From assembly GCF_014287705.1 (NCBI RefSeq), contig NZ_JACOOY010000013.1, positions 1-64,000 of the forward strand: a stretch of 64,000 bases of DNA, in the 5' to 3' direction. The position numbers and the translations under genes are program-made. Source of the stretch: Dorea_D hominis (GTDB taxonomy: Bacteria; Bacillota; Clostridia; Lachnospirales; Lachnospiraceae). Below are positions 7,722-16,296 of this stretch, in pieces (the first letter of the stretch is position 1; each line of letters starts with the position of its first letter). Under the pieces are notes generated by a model. That model searched no databases. It was not told where the DNA came from and was given only the letters and a program-made list of their open reading frames with translations.

Positions 7722-7980
7722 TTATTTTGTCGCAAATTTCAAGCAGGTCATGTAATAAATTCTCCAGTTTCATAAGTCTGCGATGCTGATACCAGATCAA
7801 TCCTGGCAATCCCGCTGCAAGAAAGAACGAAGCACACAAAATCTTTATTGCCTGTCCTCTGCTGCTTATCCCTCCATATCCAAATCCACATACCAGATTC
7901 ACGAATAAAACATAGAAATATCCACAAAATAAGACAAACTCAAAAATCCACACCAGCACCTTTTTCACTTTCTCTTTCAC
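7717..7980 (-). CDS. Small two-helix membrane protein, function unknown
   Basis: An 87-aa protein with two hydrophobic segments (about residues 8-32, VLVWIFEFVLFCGYFYVLFV, and 44-64, AIKILCASFFLAAGLPGLIW), then a charged C-terminal helix (HRRLMKLENLLHDLLEICDKIK). I do not recognise the family. It is divergent from the HTH gene at 8087 and shares its operator region, so it may belong to the element's control or maintenance functions. Confidence 0.55.
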   Translation of the reverse strand: MKEKVKKVLVWIFEFVLFCGYFYVLFVNLVCGFGYGGISSRGQAIKILCASFFLAAGLPGLIWYQHRRLMKLENLLHDLLEICDKIK

Positions 7981-8016
7981 TCTGTACTTCTCCCTCCTAC
8001 ATTTTTAAATTCAGTG

Positions 8017-8058
8017 TAGCGAATTTCTCGCTATATTTCAATAGTGAATATCTCGCTA
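8017..8058. promoter_or_regulatory. Two tandem palindromic operators between divergent genes
   Basis: TAGCGA-ATTTC-TCGCTA (8017-8033) and TAGTGA-ATATC-TCGCTA (8042-8058) are inverted repeats of the same design with centres 25 bp apart. They lie between the start at 7980 and the HTH start at 8087 and look like binding sites for that HTH repressor, controlling itself and probably the divergent gene. Confidence 0.65.
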
Positions 8059-8086
8059 AGTTATTATTATGCTAGAGGTGAAACAC

Positions 8087-8320
8087 ATGTATCAGAGAAT
8101 ACGGGATCTGCGTGAAGATCGTGACCTTACGCAGAAGAATATGGGTGAAATCCTAAATTGCAGTCAGCGTATTTACAGTAATTATGAATGTGGTGATGTC
8201 GATATCCCTACTCACATTCTGATTAAACTGGCTGAATTTCATAATACCAGCGTTGATTATCTGCTAAACCTGACAGATGATAAACGTCCTTACCCAAGAA
8301 AAAAGAATAGCTCCACTTAA
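8087..8320 (+). CDS. XRE-family transcriptional regulator
   Basis: A compact helix-turn-helix repressor: LREDRDLTQKNMGEILNCSQRIYSNYECGDVDIP holds the HTH, followed by the HNTSVDYLLNLTD tail usual for this group. The frame opens at 8069, but AGAGGTG at 8074-8080 lies six bases before the ATG at 8087, giving a 77-aa protein. It is the only plus-strand gene of the accessory element. Two matching palindromes upstream suggest autoregulation. Confidence 0.88.
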   Translation: MYQRIRDLREDRDLTQKNMGEILNCSQRIYSNYECGDVDIPTHILIKLAEFHNTSVDYLLNLTDDKRPYPRKKNSST

Positions 8321-8357
8321 AGCAGTCTGATTTATTTTATGTAAGCCAGACTGCTTT
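8319..8357. terminator. Bidirectional terminator between convergent genes
   Basis: AAAGCAGTCTG (8319-8329) pairs with CAGACTGCTTT (8347-8357), followed by TCTTTT on the plus strand. It lies between the ends of the HTH gene (8320) and the ParR-like gene (8372). Confidence 0.75.
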
Positions 8358-8371
8358 TCTTTTATAATCAG

Positions 8372-8824
8372 CTAAAAACTGTCTGCAAAATCCAGTGCTG
8401 CATCCATATCAGCTTCTTTCTCCCAGTCCAGATTATCTTCTGCGATCTCTTCATCCGTTTTCTCCATTGTTAGTGTTCTGTCCGGCAAATTAATTTCTCC
8501 CACCGATTCTTTTACAAACGGTACAAGCATTTCCATCAGATTCTTCGCTATAGCCATCGGGACAGATTCTTTCACCCCATCCCGGACAGCTGTTTCCACT
8601 CTTTCCAGAAATGCATCTTCCTTTTCTCTGGTTTCCAGATACGGATCTGCTTCATTCCTGTACTCTCTGGAAAAATAATCGTTTAAAGCAACTACAACTG
8701 CTCTGGTGTACGATTTATATTTTTTCCTGTCCATCGTCTGCAAATATTCCCATGCCTGCCTGTCCTGTTCATCACAAAGGTTCAAACGGATATTTGTATT
8801 GATGATTTTCCGTTCTTTTCTCAT
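8372..8824 (-). CDS. ParR-like partner of the actin-like partition protein
   Basis: A 150-aa protein whose N-terminus (INTNIRLNLCDEQDRQAWEYLQTMD...SYTRAVVVALNDYF) looks like a ribbon-helix-helix DNA-binding domain. An acidic, probably flexible tail follows (TDEEIAEDNLDWEKEADMDAALDFADSF). It overlaps the ParM-like gene by 4 bp. In type II partition systems the small downstream gene encodes ParR, which binds the centromere and caps ParM filaments, and length, order and architecture all fit. No direct family match is claimed. Confidence 0.65.
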   Translation of the reverse strand: MRKERKIINTNIRLNLCDEQDRQAWEYLQTMDRKKYKSYTRAVVVALNDYFSREYRNEADPYLETREKEDAFLERVETAVRDGVKESVPMAIAKNLMEMLVPFVKESVGEINLPDRTLTMEKTDEEIAEDNLDWEKEADMDAALDFADSF

Positions 8825-9765
8825 ACAAGCATCCCTCCGTTTCTCTGGATCTTCCTTACGGTCATTGCTTCATAGCCTTTCGCTGTGGCACAGATGTCCC
8901 GTACAATCGTTACCCGGCTCTTGTCATATTCTCCAAAATTCTGGATCATACAACCGCCACCGCCGACCACATACAGACGCATCAGTTCTGGATTATATTC
9001 CCGTTCTCTCAGCTTATGGAAGATTTCTTTCGTATAATCTCTGGCAGCTTTACGAATGACTGTCAGATATTTCTCACCAATATCTGCTGTCCCGGTACGG
9101 ATCACCTGCTCAATCACCAGATCGTCTACCACCGTTCCCAGTTCTTTCAGCAAGGATTCTCTTACAGCAAGCACACACTGATGCGTTCCATATTTCTCTG
9201 TAAAGCATTTCTTCTCTAATGGACGGGAATTATTGATATACATGATATTCATAGTGCCATTTCCAATATCTGCCAGCATGTTGATTCCTTTGAAATCCTG
9301 TAAACGGTAAAAAGCTGCTGCAAATCCCTGTGGGTAAATATCAGCTCCTGCAAACTCCACATGATATTCTTTATTGCGGAATGTAAAATCCACACATTCA
9401 TTCTGGAGAAGATATTTCTGGAAATCTTCTTTCTGTGTAGCTACCCAGGTAAGTGGAAGTCCGGCTGCAATGTGTACCTTTGCCCGCTTCATACCTTTCC
9501 CATCCAGTTCCCTTGCGACAGCCGCCAGTGTCAGCACATAATAGTCCTCGTCCTGCGTTTTCTCTGCACAGAACTCCTTGTGTTCCTCTCCGATCTGGTA
9601 ATACATGCCATTGTAAACAAGAAGATTATTCTGGAAGATTGGCTCCTTGTCATATCTGGCTACACCGGCTGGAAAGCATCTGGTGGCTGTTTTCATGTTT
9701 CCATACCCATGATCAATCCCGATCACCATAACTGTCTCATTATTGTTGTTTTTCATCATTCTCAT
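8821..9765 (-). CDS. parM: ParM/StbA-family actin-like ATPase
   Basis: A plasmid-segregation ATPase of the actin/Hsp70 fold that forms filaments pushing DNA copies apart. The three nucleotide-binding signatures are present: phosphate 1 (VIGIDHGYGNMKTA) near the N-terminus, phosphate 2 (MLADIGNGTMNIMYI) near residue 165, and the adenosine motif (LYVVGGGGCMI) near 285. The frame opens at 9771, but GAGGT directly abuts that ATG, so the ATG at 9765 is better placed. Together with the downstream ParR-like gene it implies that the element spends time as an independent replicon. Confidence 0.85.
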   Translation of the reverse strand: MRMMKNNNNETVMVIGIDHGYGNMKTATRCFPAGVARYDKEPIFQNNLLVYNGMYYQIGEEHKEFCAEKTQDEDYYVLTLAAVARELDGKGMKRAKVHIAAGLPLTWVATQKEDFQKYLLQNECVDFTFRNKEYHVEFAGADIYPQGFAAAFYRLQDFKGINMLADIGNGTMNIMYINNSRPLEKKCFTEKYGTHQCVLAVRESLLKELGTVVDDLVIEQVIRTGTADIGEKYLTVIRKAARDYTKEIFHKLREREYNPELMRLYVVGGGGCMIQNFGEYDKSRVTIVRDICATAKGYEAMTVRKIQRNGGMLV

Positions 9766-9803
9766 AATCATACCTCACACTTTCTTAATTTTTATTTTTT
9801 TAC

Positions 9804-9857
9804 TTTTTCCCAAATTCGGGAAAAACCTATATTTGTATCAGCTAGAACATTGATACA
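9804..9857. promoter_or_regulatory. Inverted repeats upstream of parM (centromere or operator candidate)
   Basis: TTTTTCCC-N6-GGGAAAAA (9804-9825) and TGTATCA-N10-TGATACA (9834-9857) lie in the 196 bp between the primase and parM genes, where type II partition centromeres usually sit. Which protein binds them is not known. Confidence 0.4.
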
Positions 9858-9961
9858 TGAAAAAGGGCAGTCAGTGTAAAAAAAGCAAAATTTTATGTAC
9901 TCTGGCAGCTATCTTTGTTATTTCTCCTGCTCCGGTAACATTTCTTTTTGCTTATTTTGCC

Positions 9962-11800
9962 CTAAATGCCCTTAATTCCCTGATTCATATTTAACTGTAA
10001 CTGTTTATAATCTGTATCTGTTTCTTCAAAAGGTATTCTTTCTTCTGGATCTACAGGACAAAAATCTTCTTCCTTAACTGCAATATCCTGATAATAAAAC
10101 TCACCATTGTACTGCTTCAGAAGGAAACCTTTATCTGTCATATTCCTGAAAAAGTTGGATTTACCATGCCCCTGTCGGCCATTCTCTTTGCAGTATTCCT
10201 CATACATATGGAACACTTCACTTCGTTTCAGACGTTTTCCTTTGGCACGCACCAATGACTCATCAATAAAAGCACAGATACTATCTGACGTCCGTTGCAC
10301 TTCTCTTACACATTCTTTGCTGTGTTCGCTCTCCGTGAACTTTCCCTGTTCGTACAGATTTTTCAATGCAATCATCGCCATATGAATTGCATAATCGGAT
10401 TCTGCCTGTACCTTTTCCTTTAAGTGCAGATCTTTTTCACCACTTTTTACTACCCGGTTCATATCAAGAATCAGTAGTCTGCGATAAAAAGCATCCGACT
10501 TATCCTCAAGATTCTGCGGCATTTCATTGGTAGAAAAGAGTAACTTTGCATAAGAGTGAAAATGGATTGCATCCTGTCCCTTTTTCTCATAGATCAGTGT
10601 ATCTTCACCGACTGCTTTCTTTAATACATCTGTGTTCTCCATTGCTTTACATGGAATATCCGCACAGGCATTTAGTAGCTTTCCGTACATTCCTGTGGCA
10701 TAGAATCGTTTGTTCAAATCCTGTAAAGAAATGCTGGACATATTGGTGATTCCAACCACATACTGGATCAGTGATACTGCCACAGACTTTCCGGTTCCAC
10801 CATTTCCTTTCAGTGTAAGGAATTTCTGAAACTGCGTATCCTGTGTCATGCAGTATCCAAAATACTCCCAGAATGTCTGCTGTTCTTCTTTATTTGGAAG
10901 AGACGATGCAAGATACTTTTTGATATTTTCTCCACCTTGTAACACCTGCTCACAATCCTCTGGATAATAGGGAAATGGAATCTGATTGATTGTCAGATAA
11001 TCCGGATTGTGTTCCAGCATTTCACCCGTAACCGGATCGTAATATCCATTTTTGAAGTTGATCCACCTCACAGGTTGTTTATTTAGTTCATATGCCTCTC
11101 GGTGAACTTTTGGCTGTGCGATCAGCAGATTATAGATTCTTTTGATCACTCCACTCTGTACCTGGTCACGATAGATCAGCTTCTGGATACGGTATTTCAT
11201 TCTTACCCCATCATGGTCTTCCAGGAAAACACCATGCTCATAATAATACGGTGTGATTCCCACCACAAAAAACTGAACATTCTCCACCAGGTAATCTACA
11301 ATCTCCATATCCCGGACACCTTTCACATTTCCTTTTGCATCAAATAAGTGAAAACGGCTCAGTTCCGGTTCTTCTTTCGGATCTCGCTCAAACCGAAGAA
11401 TATACTTTTCCAGTAATTTCTCAACTTCTTTCTGATTATCCAGTTTGCCAAGGTACTCCTTCTCTTTGAACAACTGCCAGCCCGCTTTTCCATCAAGACC
11501 AGCGTCTTTGAAAAATGTCTGTAACTTATCATTCATCCACTTCACCGTACAGGCAGTCACATAATGATAGGCACTCTGACAGCTTCCAGTAAACTGAATA
11601 GATCTCATTTCCTCTATAAAAGAATCTGCACTGAAATAATATCCATCATCTTCCTGCACCAGACAAAGCGCCTGATAACCTGACATCACAATATTCAATG
11701 CGATATCCTGATTGTCCACCAGAAAAATATAGGTCTGTGCTGTCCCTTCCGGATTGGTTTCCATATAATGCTTCAAAAACTTCTTATTCAAACTTATCAC
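9962..11800 (-). CDS. P4/D5-type phage/plasmid primase-helicase (SF3)
   Basis: A 612-aa replication protein. The C-terminal half is a superfamily 3 helicase: Walker A GNGGTGKS at 332-339, then ACADIPCKAMENTDVLKKAVGED, and a sensor-like LLFSTNEMPQNLEDKSDAFYRRLLILDM. A D5 N-terminal-like region precedes it (about 215-320), and a winged-helix-like segment lies near the end (RLKRSEVFHMYEEYCKENGR). Proteins of this kind unwind and prime the origin in phages, plasmids and satellites. I cannot see a clear primase active site in the first 200 residues. It probably replicates the element. Confidence 0.85.
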   Translation of the reverse strand: MISLNKKFLKHYMETNPEGTAQTYIFLVDNQDIALNIVMSGYQALCLVQEDDGYYFSADSFIEEMRSIQFTGSCQSAYHYVTACTVKWMNDKLQTFFKDAGLDGKAGWQLFKEKEYLGKLDNQKEVEKLLEKYILRFERDPKEEPELSRFHLFDAKGNVKGVRDMEIVDYLVENVQFFVVGITPYYYEHGVFLEDHDGVRMKYRIQKLIYRDQVQSGVIKRIYNLLIAQPKVHREAYELNKQPVRWINFKNGYYDPVTGEMLEHNPDYLTINQIPFPYYPEDCEQVLQGGENIKKYLASSLPNKEEQQTFWEYFGYCMTQDTQFQKFLTLKGNGGTGKSVAVSLIQYVVGITNMSSISLQDLNKRFYATGMYGKLLNACADIPCKAMENTDVLKKAVGEDTLIYEKKGQDAIHFHSYAKLLFSTNEMPQNLEDKSDAFYRRLLILDMNRVVKSGEKDLHLKEKVQAESDYAIHMAMIALKNLYEQGKFTESEHSKECVREVQRTSDSICAFIDESLVRAKGKRLKRSEVFHMYEEYCKENGRQGHGKSNFFRNMTDKGFLLKQYNGEFYYQDIAVKEEDFCPVDPEERIPFEETDTDYKQLQLNMNQGIKGI

Positions 11801-11911
11801 TTCCTTTCAGGCAAAGAAAAAGACGCAAGCCATATCTTATGACTCACGCCTTACTTCGCTCACAATATTCTATTTTTATCAGTTACCTGCCAGATTAGTT
11901 ACTGACAATCC

Positions 11912-12259
11912 TTATACATAAATCAATTCTTTCAGGATAATCTCTTCTGCAATCGCTCTGTGCTGATTGGCAGCTCTTACCCATGCCATCTGATTTTTCT
12001 CCTTATCCGGCAGTGGTTCTTTTTCTTCCAACTGTTTCAGAATCACTTCTTCCCGTTCCCTGGCTGCCTTGTCCACTTCCAGAAGATGCGCTCCAATGGT
12101 ATCCTGTAAGAGCATCACCTGATACGTTGAATTTCGATGGTTCTTCAGATAATCTCTGCGTAAGAATCCATATTTGCCAAGCTGCTCCATCTGCTCACCG
12201 GATTTATAGGTGAGGTTCGGAATCAGGTATCCATTTACATTTGTATAAGTCAGTTTCAT
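11912..12259 (-). CDS. tnpV: TnpV-family transposon-encoded protein
   Basis: A 115-aa protein with the pattern of the TnpV family found in clostridial transposons and mobilizable elements: MKLTYTNVNGYLIPNLTY at the start, GKYGFLRRDYLKNHR in the middle, and AEEIILKELIYV at the end. Its function is unknown. In this window it is the last recognisable gene of the accessory element. The next 195 bp (12260-12454) hold only a small inverted repeat GTAAC...GTTAC (about 12296-12321), and no att site could be identified. Confidence 0.85.
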   Translation of the reverse strand: MKLTYTNVNGYLIPNLTYKSGEQMEQLGKYGFLRRDYLKNHRNSTYQVMLLQDTIGAHLLEVDKAAREREEVILKQLEEKEPLPDKEKNQMAWVRAANQHRAIAEEIILKELIYV

Positions 12260-12454
12260 ATTACTGTGACCTCTCTTTCGTTTAAACTTTTATCTGTAAC
12301 AGAACCAGATGTTCATGTTACGTCATTGCTACAAATCTTTTTTTCCATATTATTTTGAATCCAACCCGGGCAGATTTTCTTCAAAATCATGGTGAAAGTG
12401 CTTCGTTTCTGTGTTGGGAAAATGAACGGAAACACTTGATTTTACTGACTTTCT

Positions 12455-14200
12455 TCAATGTAACCTTATTATAACGTCCTCCCCATATCCGCTCTCCGCA
12501 TTCGGTCTCTCCTCATACCCCGGCAGTGGTTTTGCTCCCCTTCTCAGATAAGCCTTCACCTTCTCCCCATACAAATATGGATCATTCCCTTTCACAATCC
12601 CCCATTCCATCAGAAGTGCTGCTGCTCCTGTCACAAAAGGGGTTGCAAAAGATGTCCCGGTAAACGCTGCATATCCGCCGCCTGTTGTCACCGTCGTCAC
12701 ATCGACTCCCGGTGCGACCAGATCCGGCTTCTCCACAATGCCTCCCCCTCTCCTCAGTGGACCTCTTCCTGAAAAATCAGCATAGGAAAATGTTGTTCCG
12801 TTATATGCACCGACAGATATTACCCGTCCTGCCGTAGAAGGAATCGTAAGCGTCGTCGTTGCTTCTGGCTTTAAAAACCCGGTTCCGCGGTTCAGCATGA
12901 TATCTCCCGAAAGCCATAATTCATATAAACCATTCACAATCTTTACGGGTTGTATTATAATTTTCCACACACCACTGCCGACAAAACGGTTTACCGGCAG
13001 AAAATCAATATAGATTTCCTGTGCAGTACTGTATGGACTCGGTTTTCCATAATAAATAAGCAGTTCTGTCTGTCCCAGTGTAAATCTTTGTGTTCCAAGT
13101 ATTTCTGCAATCTGCGTACTTCGAAGACCGGATGGCGCAATTACAGAAATCTCCACAACATCCGCATATTCTTTCCAGATCTGCACATTCAGCGCCGGCT
13201 GATTTTCCTGCACCGCAAGTTCAATGACTGTTTCCGTATTTTCCTGCAACATACCGGATGTATGCCCGGCACTTGCCGCCTCATTTCCGGTTCCGACACA
13301 AATAACACTTTTCCACATATTTGACATATCATCGATATAACGTTCCACCAGTGATGTTCCATCATGTGAACCGTAGGTATTTCCAAAACTTAAATTCACA
13401 GCTACCGGCATGCGAAGCTCCAACGCTTTTCGGATAACATAATCCAGTGCCAGCATAAGCTCCGTTGTCCGCGGGAACCCCTCCACATCAGGTGTTCCAA
13501 GTTTGACAACCAGCAGTTCACTTTCCGTCGCCACGCCCGCATACCTTCCATTACTGTTTCGTCCATTCCCTGCTGCCACACCAGTCACCGCCGTTCCATG
13601 CCCGGAAACATCCCGGCTTCTCACTCTTTTCATCCGCTCTGTCACAGAATTTTCCTGTAAAGCTTCATCGATCTGCTCACTTGTATATTCCACGCCAATT
13701 TCATATCCTTTCGGCGCGCTCTCCCCCGGTTCTGGATTTAAAGACTGATCCCACAGAAAACGGATTCTTGTATTTCCATCTGCATCTCTGAAATCCGCAT
13801 TTGCATAATCAATCCCGGAATCTATGATCCCGATCAGAATTCCCTGTCCAAATAAAGAAAAACGCGTATCCTGTACTTCGTTAATACAAGATACCCGCTT
13901 TCCATTCGCTACCTGAAAAAATAATCTTTTCGGCTTTTCCACATATTCAACTTCTGTAATCTCCGTCAGATCTTCTATTTTTGATTCCGCGATTCTGATG
14001 ACTGCATATTCATTCTGAAGTTCCGTTACACGTACTGCAATATTTCTTACACGTCCCAGGTTCCCGGAATATTTAACGATCAGGTCCCACTCTCTTTCCA
14101 GCCGGTCATACCCAACATCCAGATTCCGTGATCTTTTTCTCTCTTCTTCCGTAGAATCCAGTGCCAGATTTAAAAGATTCTCCAATTTCTGACTGGTCAT
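12455..14200 (-). CDS. Subtilisin-like serine protease (S8 family)
   Basis: A 581-aa subtilase. The catalytic triad is visible: Asp127 in GIIDSGIDY, His201 in DVSGHGTAVTG, and Ser517 in GTSFATPFVTGAAAL. The oxyanion-hole Asn lies in CVGTGNEAASAGH. There is no signal peptide. Residues 1-95 form a propeptide-like N-terminal domain, and an insertion of about 130 residues lies between the oxyanion Asn and the Ser, as in clostridial Csp-type proteases. Csp proteases act in spore germination, but many Lachnospiraceae carry several paralogs of unknown role. It is the first chromosomal-type gene right of the mobile element. Confidence 0.9.
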   Translation of the reverse strand: MTSQKLENLLNLALDSTEEERKRSRNLDVGYDRLEREWDLIVKYSGNLGRVRNIAVRVTELQNEYAVIRIAESKIEDLTEITEVEYVEKPKRLFFQVANGKRVSCINEVQDTRFSLFGQGILIGIIDSGIDYANADFRDADGNTRIRFLWDQSLNPEPGESAPKGYEIGVEYTSEQIDEALQENSVTERMKRVRSRDVSGHGTAVTGVAAGNGRNSNGRYAGVATESELLVVKLGTPDVEGFPRTTELMLALDYVIRKALELRMPVAVNLSFGNTYGSHDGTSLVERYIDDMSNMWKSVICVGTGNEAASAGHTSGMLQENTETVIELAVQENQPALNVQIWKEYADVVEISVIAPSGLRSTQIAEILGTQRFTLGQTELLIYYGKPSPYSTAQEIYIDFLPVNRFVGSGVWKIIIQPVKIVNGLYELWLSGDIMLNRGTGFLKPEATTTLTIPSTAGRVISVGAYNGTTFSYADFSGRGPLRRGGGIVEKPDLVAPGVDVTTVTTGGGYAAFTGTSFATPFVTGAAALLMEWGIVKGNDPYLYGEKVKAYLRRGAKPLPGYEERPNAESGYGEDVIIRLH

Positions 14201-14421
14201 ATAAACACCTTAAATACTTTCTTATTTACTGAAAGTATATTCCGCGTACACGCTTCATTTTCCTGAAATAATACATACTCATGATAAATGACAGCACTTC
14301 TTCCCGATTTTATTTTTCCGGAACTACATTTACAACAATATCTGTTATGAGTAAAAATACCGTAACATGGAGCAGAATGATACAGCGCTTTTTCTGTGAC
14401 CATTGTCACTTGATTTTTCTC

Positions 14422-15003
14422 TTAAAATACACCGGCAATAAAGATCTCCAGACCGATCACGATCAGAATAATTCCCCCAAGGATCGTTGCTTTTCCGGCA
14501 AATCTTGTTCCGAACCGTTTACCGATCGCAAGTCCTGAAATACAAAAAAAGAACGTTACGGTAGCAATGACCAGGGAACAGACAAGCGCCATAAAAAAAT
14601 CATATTCTGCAATTGTAAATCCAACGGACAGCGCATCAATCGATGTTGCCACTCCCTGTACAAATAAAGCCCATGCGCCTACACCCGGCTTCTCTTCTTC
14701 CTCATCATTCCTAAATCCGTCCCACAGCATCTTTCCACCGATATAAAGAAGTAATATTAACGCAATCCATGGGATAAACTTTTCAAACGCCCGGAAATAC
14801 TGCACGATCGTATGTACACATATCCACCCGGTCATTGGCATCAATGCCTGAAAAAATGCATATACACCTGCTACTCCGCACATTTTTTTCTTCCGCATCT
14901 TTGGCTCATTAAGCCCATTCGCCAGCGACACGGAAAACGCATCCATTGTAAGGCCAACACCCAGCAACACACTGTTTACAAAAAATAATACATTCCATTC
15001 CAT
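14422..15003 (-). CDS. mntP: Manganese efflux pump MntP
   Basis: A six-helix membrane protein exporting Mn2+. The two half-repeats each carry the conserved Asp-containing motif: LGVGLTMDAFSVSLANGL at the N-terminus and QGVATSIDALSVGFTIAEY in the middle. The open frame extends to 15030, but GGAGGA seven bases before the ATG at 15003 fixes that start (193 aa). Between this gene and the protease (14201-14421) I see no credible gene. No yybP-ykoY riboswitch fits in the short upstream gap. Confidence 0.9.
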   Translation of the reverse strand: MEWNVLFFVNSVLLGVGLTMDAFSVSLANGLNEPKMRKKKMCGVAGVYAFFQALMPMTGWICVHTIVQYFRAFEKFIPWIALILLLYIGGKMLWDGFRNDEEEEKPGVGAWALFVQGVATSIDALSVGFTIAEYDFFMALVCSLVIATVTFFFCISGLAIGKRFGTRFAGKATILGGIILIVIGLEIFIAGVF

Positions 15004-15034
15004 CTTTCTTCCTCCGATATTAAATAGCAAAAAA

Positions 15035-15068
15035 GAACCAGATACAGTTCCAAACTATACCTGGTTTC
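15035..15068 (-). terminator. Terminator after the glycosyltransferase gene
   Basis: A hairpin GAAACCAGGTATAG / CTGTATCTGGTTC (minus strand) follows the stop at 15073, with a short A/T tract. It separates the gene from mntP. Confidence 0.5.
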
Positions 15069-15072
15069 TATT

Positions 15073-16089
15073 TTAATTAAATCCAATCAGACGTCTTGCA
15101 ACGCTGTATGCAAGAGAAGAAATCTTTCTTCCTGATCTTCCCGGAATGTTCATTGTCTGTCCAAGAATTCCATAGCGGATTTTTACAAAGCTACGGAAAT
15201 CCTTTCTTCGCAGATACTGCCAGAGTTCCTTTTTCTTCGCCAGATTCTCTTTATCTTTGGAACGAATACATAAAATAGAAGAAACTGTCATCATAATTGC
15301 AAGATAATTCAACATATAAGATCTTAGTTTCTTACAGCCGATATCCTTTAACTGGTACATATCGATCATTGCCTTTGTAACAAAAATCTGCTGATCCAGA
15401 CGTTTAATCATTACTTTCTCATTGACTGACTGATCGTCTCTTCCAATAAAGTAACGGTAGAAATCCACATCCAGATAATATATTTTACGCACATGCGGAA
15501 GTGGATAATACACATAAATATTATCTACATAGAATGTATGCTTCGGAAGATGTAACTGAATCAGCTTCAGCATATCTGTACGATAGATAACCGAATGCAT
15601 TAGGATATACTGATCCAGATGGAAATGCCCGATATCCCCCCAGTGGAAGATCTCATCCTGTGGCAGTACATTTCTGTAATGAATCACTTTCTTATGCGTT
15701 GCTCCAACCTTCTCGTAAACATAGTTGGAAATAAGCATATCAATCTCTTCACCGTCTTCTTCCAGATTTCTTAAAAGTGCAAGGATCTTATGCAGTGCTT
15801 CTTCATCTACCCAGTCATCGCTGTCTACTACTTTAAAATACTTTCCGGTTGCATGACTTAAACCTGCATTCACCGCGTCTCCGTGTCCGCCATTCTCTTT
15901 GTCTACCACCTTTACAATGTCCGGATACTTTTCCATATATTCATGTGCGATCTCAGATGTTCTGTCCTTAGATCCGTCATTAACAATAATAATCTCTACT
16001 TCTTCTTTTCCCGGCAAAATGCTCTCAATTGCTTTTGCCATATATTCCTGTGAATTATAACTTGGAATTGCAAATGAAATATACTTCAT
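15073..16089 (-). CDS. Family 2 glycosyltransferase
   Basis: A GT-A fold transferase: FAIPSYNSQEYMAKAIESIL starts the nucleotide-binding domain, with IIIVNDGSKDRTSEIA, then NGGHGDAVNAGLSHATGKYFKVVDSDDWVD carrying the DxD-type motif (DSDD). The last 100 residues are basic with no clear membrane helix. Sugar donor and acceptor cannot be told. The frame opens at 16140, but AAGGAG seven bases before the ATG at 16089 gives the likely start (338 aa). It stands alone between mntP and the divergent pfp gene, so it may make a cell-envelope glycan or glycolipid. Confidence 0.88.
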   Translation of the reverse strand: MKYISFAIPSYNSQEYMAKAIESILPGKEEVEIIIVNDGSKDRTSEIAHEYMEKYPDIVKVVDKENGGHGDAVNAGLSHATGKYFKVVDSDDWVDEEALHKILALLRNLEEDGEEIDMLISNYVYEKVGATHKKVIHYRNVLPQDEIFHWGDIGHFHLDQYILMHSVIYRTDMLKLIQLHLPKHTFYVDNIYVYYPLPHVRKIYYLDVDFYRYFIGRDDQSVNEKVMIKRLDQQIFVTKAMIDMYQLKDIGCKKLRSYMLNYLAIMMTVSSILCIRSKDKENLAKKKELWQYLRRKDFRSFVKIRYGILGQTMNIPGRSGRKISSLAYSVARRLIGFN

Positions 16090-16188
16090 TGTATTCTCCT
16101 TTCTTTCGTTTCCCGAATCAGTATACCTTATTTTTCCCAATTTTCCAATAAAGAACAGTTAAATTTATTCTTAAGATTCTCTTTGGGA

Positions 16189-16217
16189 TTGTAAATATTT
16201 TTATTTTCCGTTATAGT
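16189..16217 (+). promoter_or_regulatory. Promoter of the PPi-phosphofructokinase gene
   Basis: TTGTAA (16189-16194), a 17-bp spacer and TATAGT (16212-16217). The predicted leader is about 70 nt. Confidence 0.65.
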
Positions 16218-16220
16218 GAA

Positions 16221-16255
16221 CCTGTAGTATGCATTATTGTCATACAGGGTTTTTT
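16221..16255 (+). terminator. Attenuator-like hairpin in the pfp leader
   Basis: CCTGTAGTATG pairs (one bulge) with CATACAGGG and is followed at once by TTTTTT, at the expected start of the transcript and 42 bp before the ATG. It has the form of an intrinsic terminator inside the 5' UTR. Confidence 0.5.
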
Positions 16256-16296
16256 GTTCAAACCGAAATAAAATATTTTAATATGGAGGATTAAAT

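Noticed and set aside
12455..14200. Assignment of the subtilase to CspB or CspC of spore germination
   Set aside because: The triad is intact and the layout is Csp-like, but no csp partner genes are adjacent and several paralogs are common in this group, so no gene symbol is given.
14197..14409. 70-codon minus-strand ORF after the protease gene
   Set aside because: No ribosome site, no recognisable features, unusual composition.
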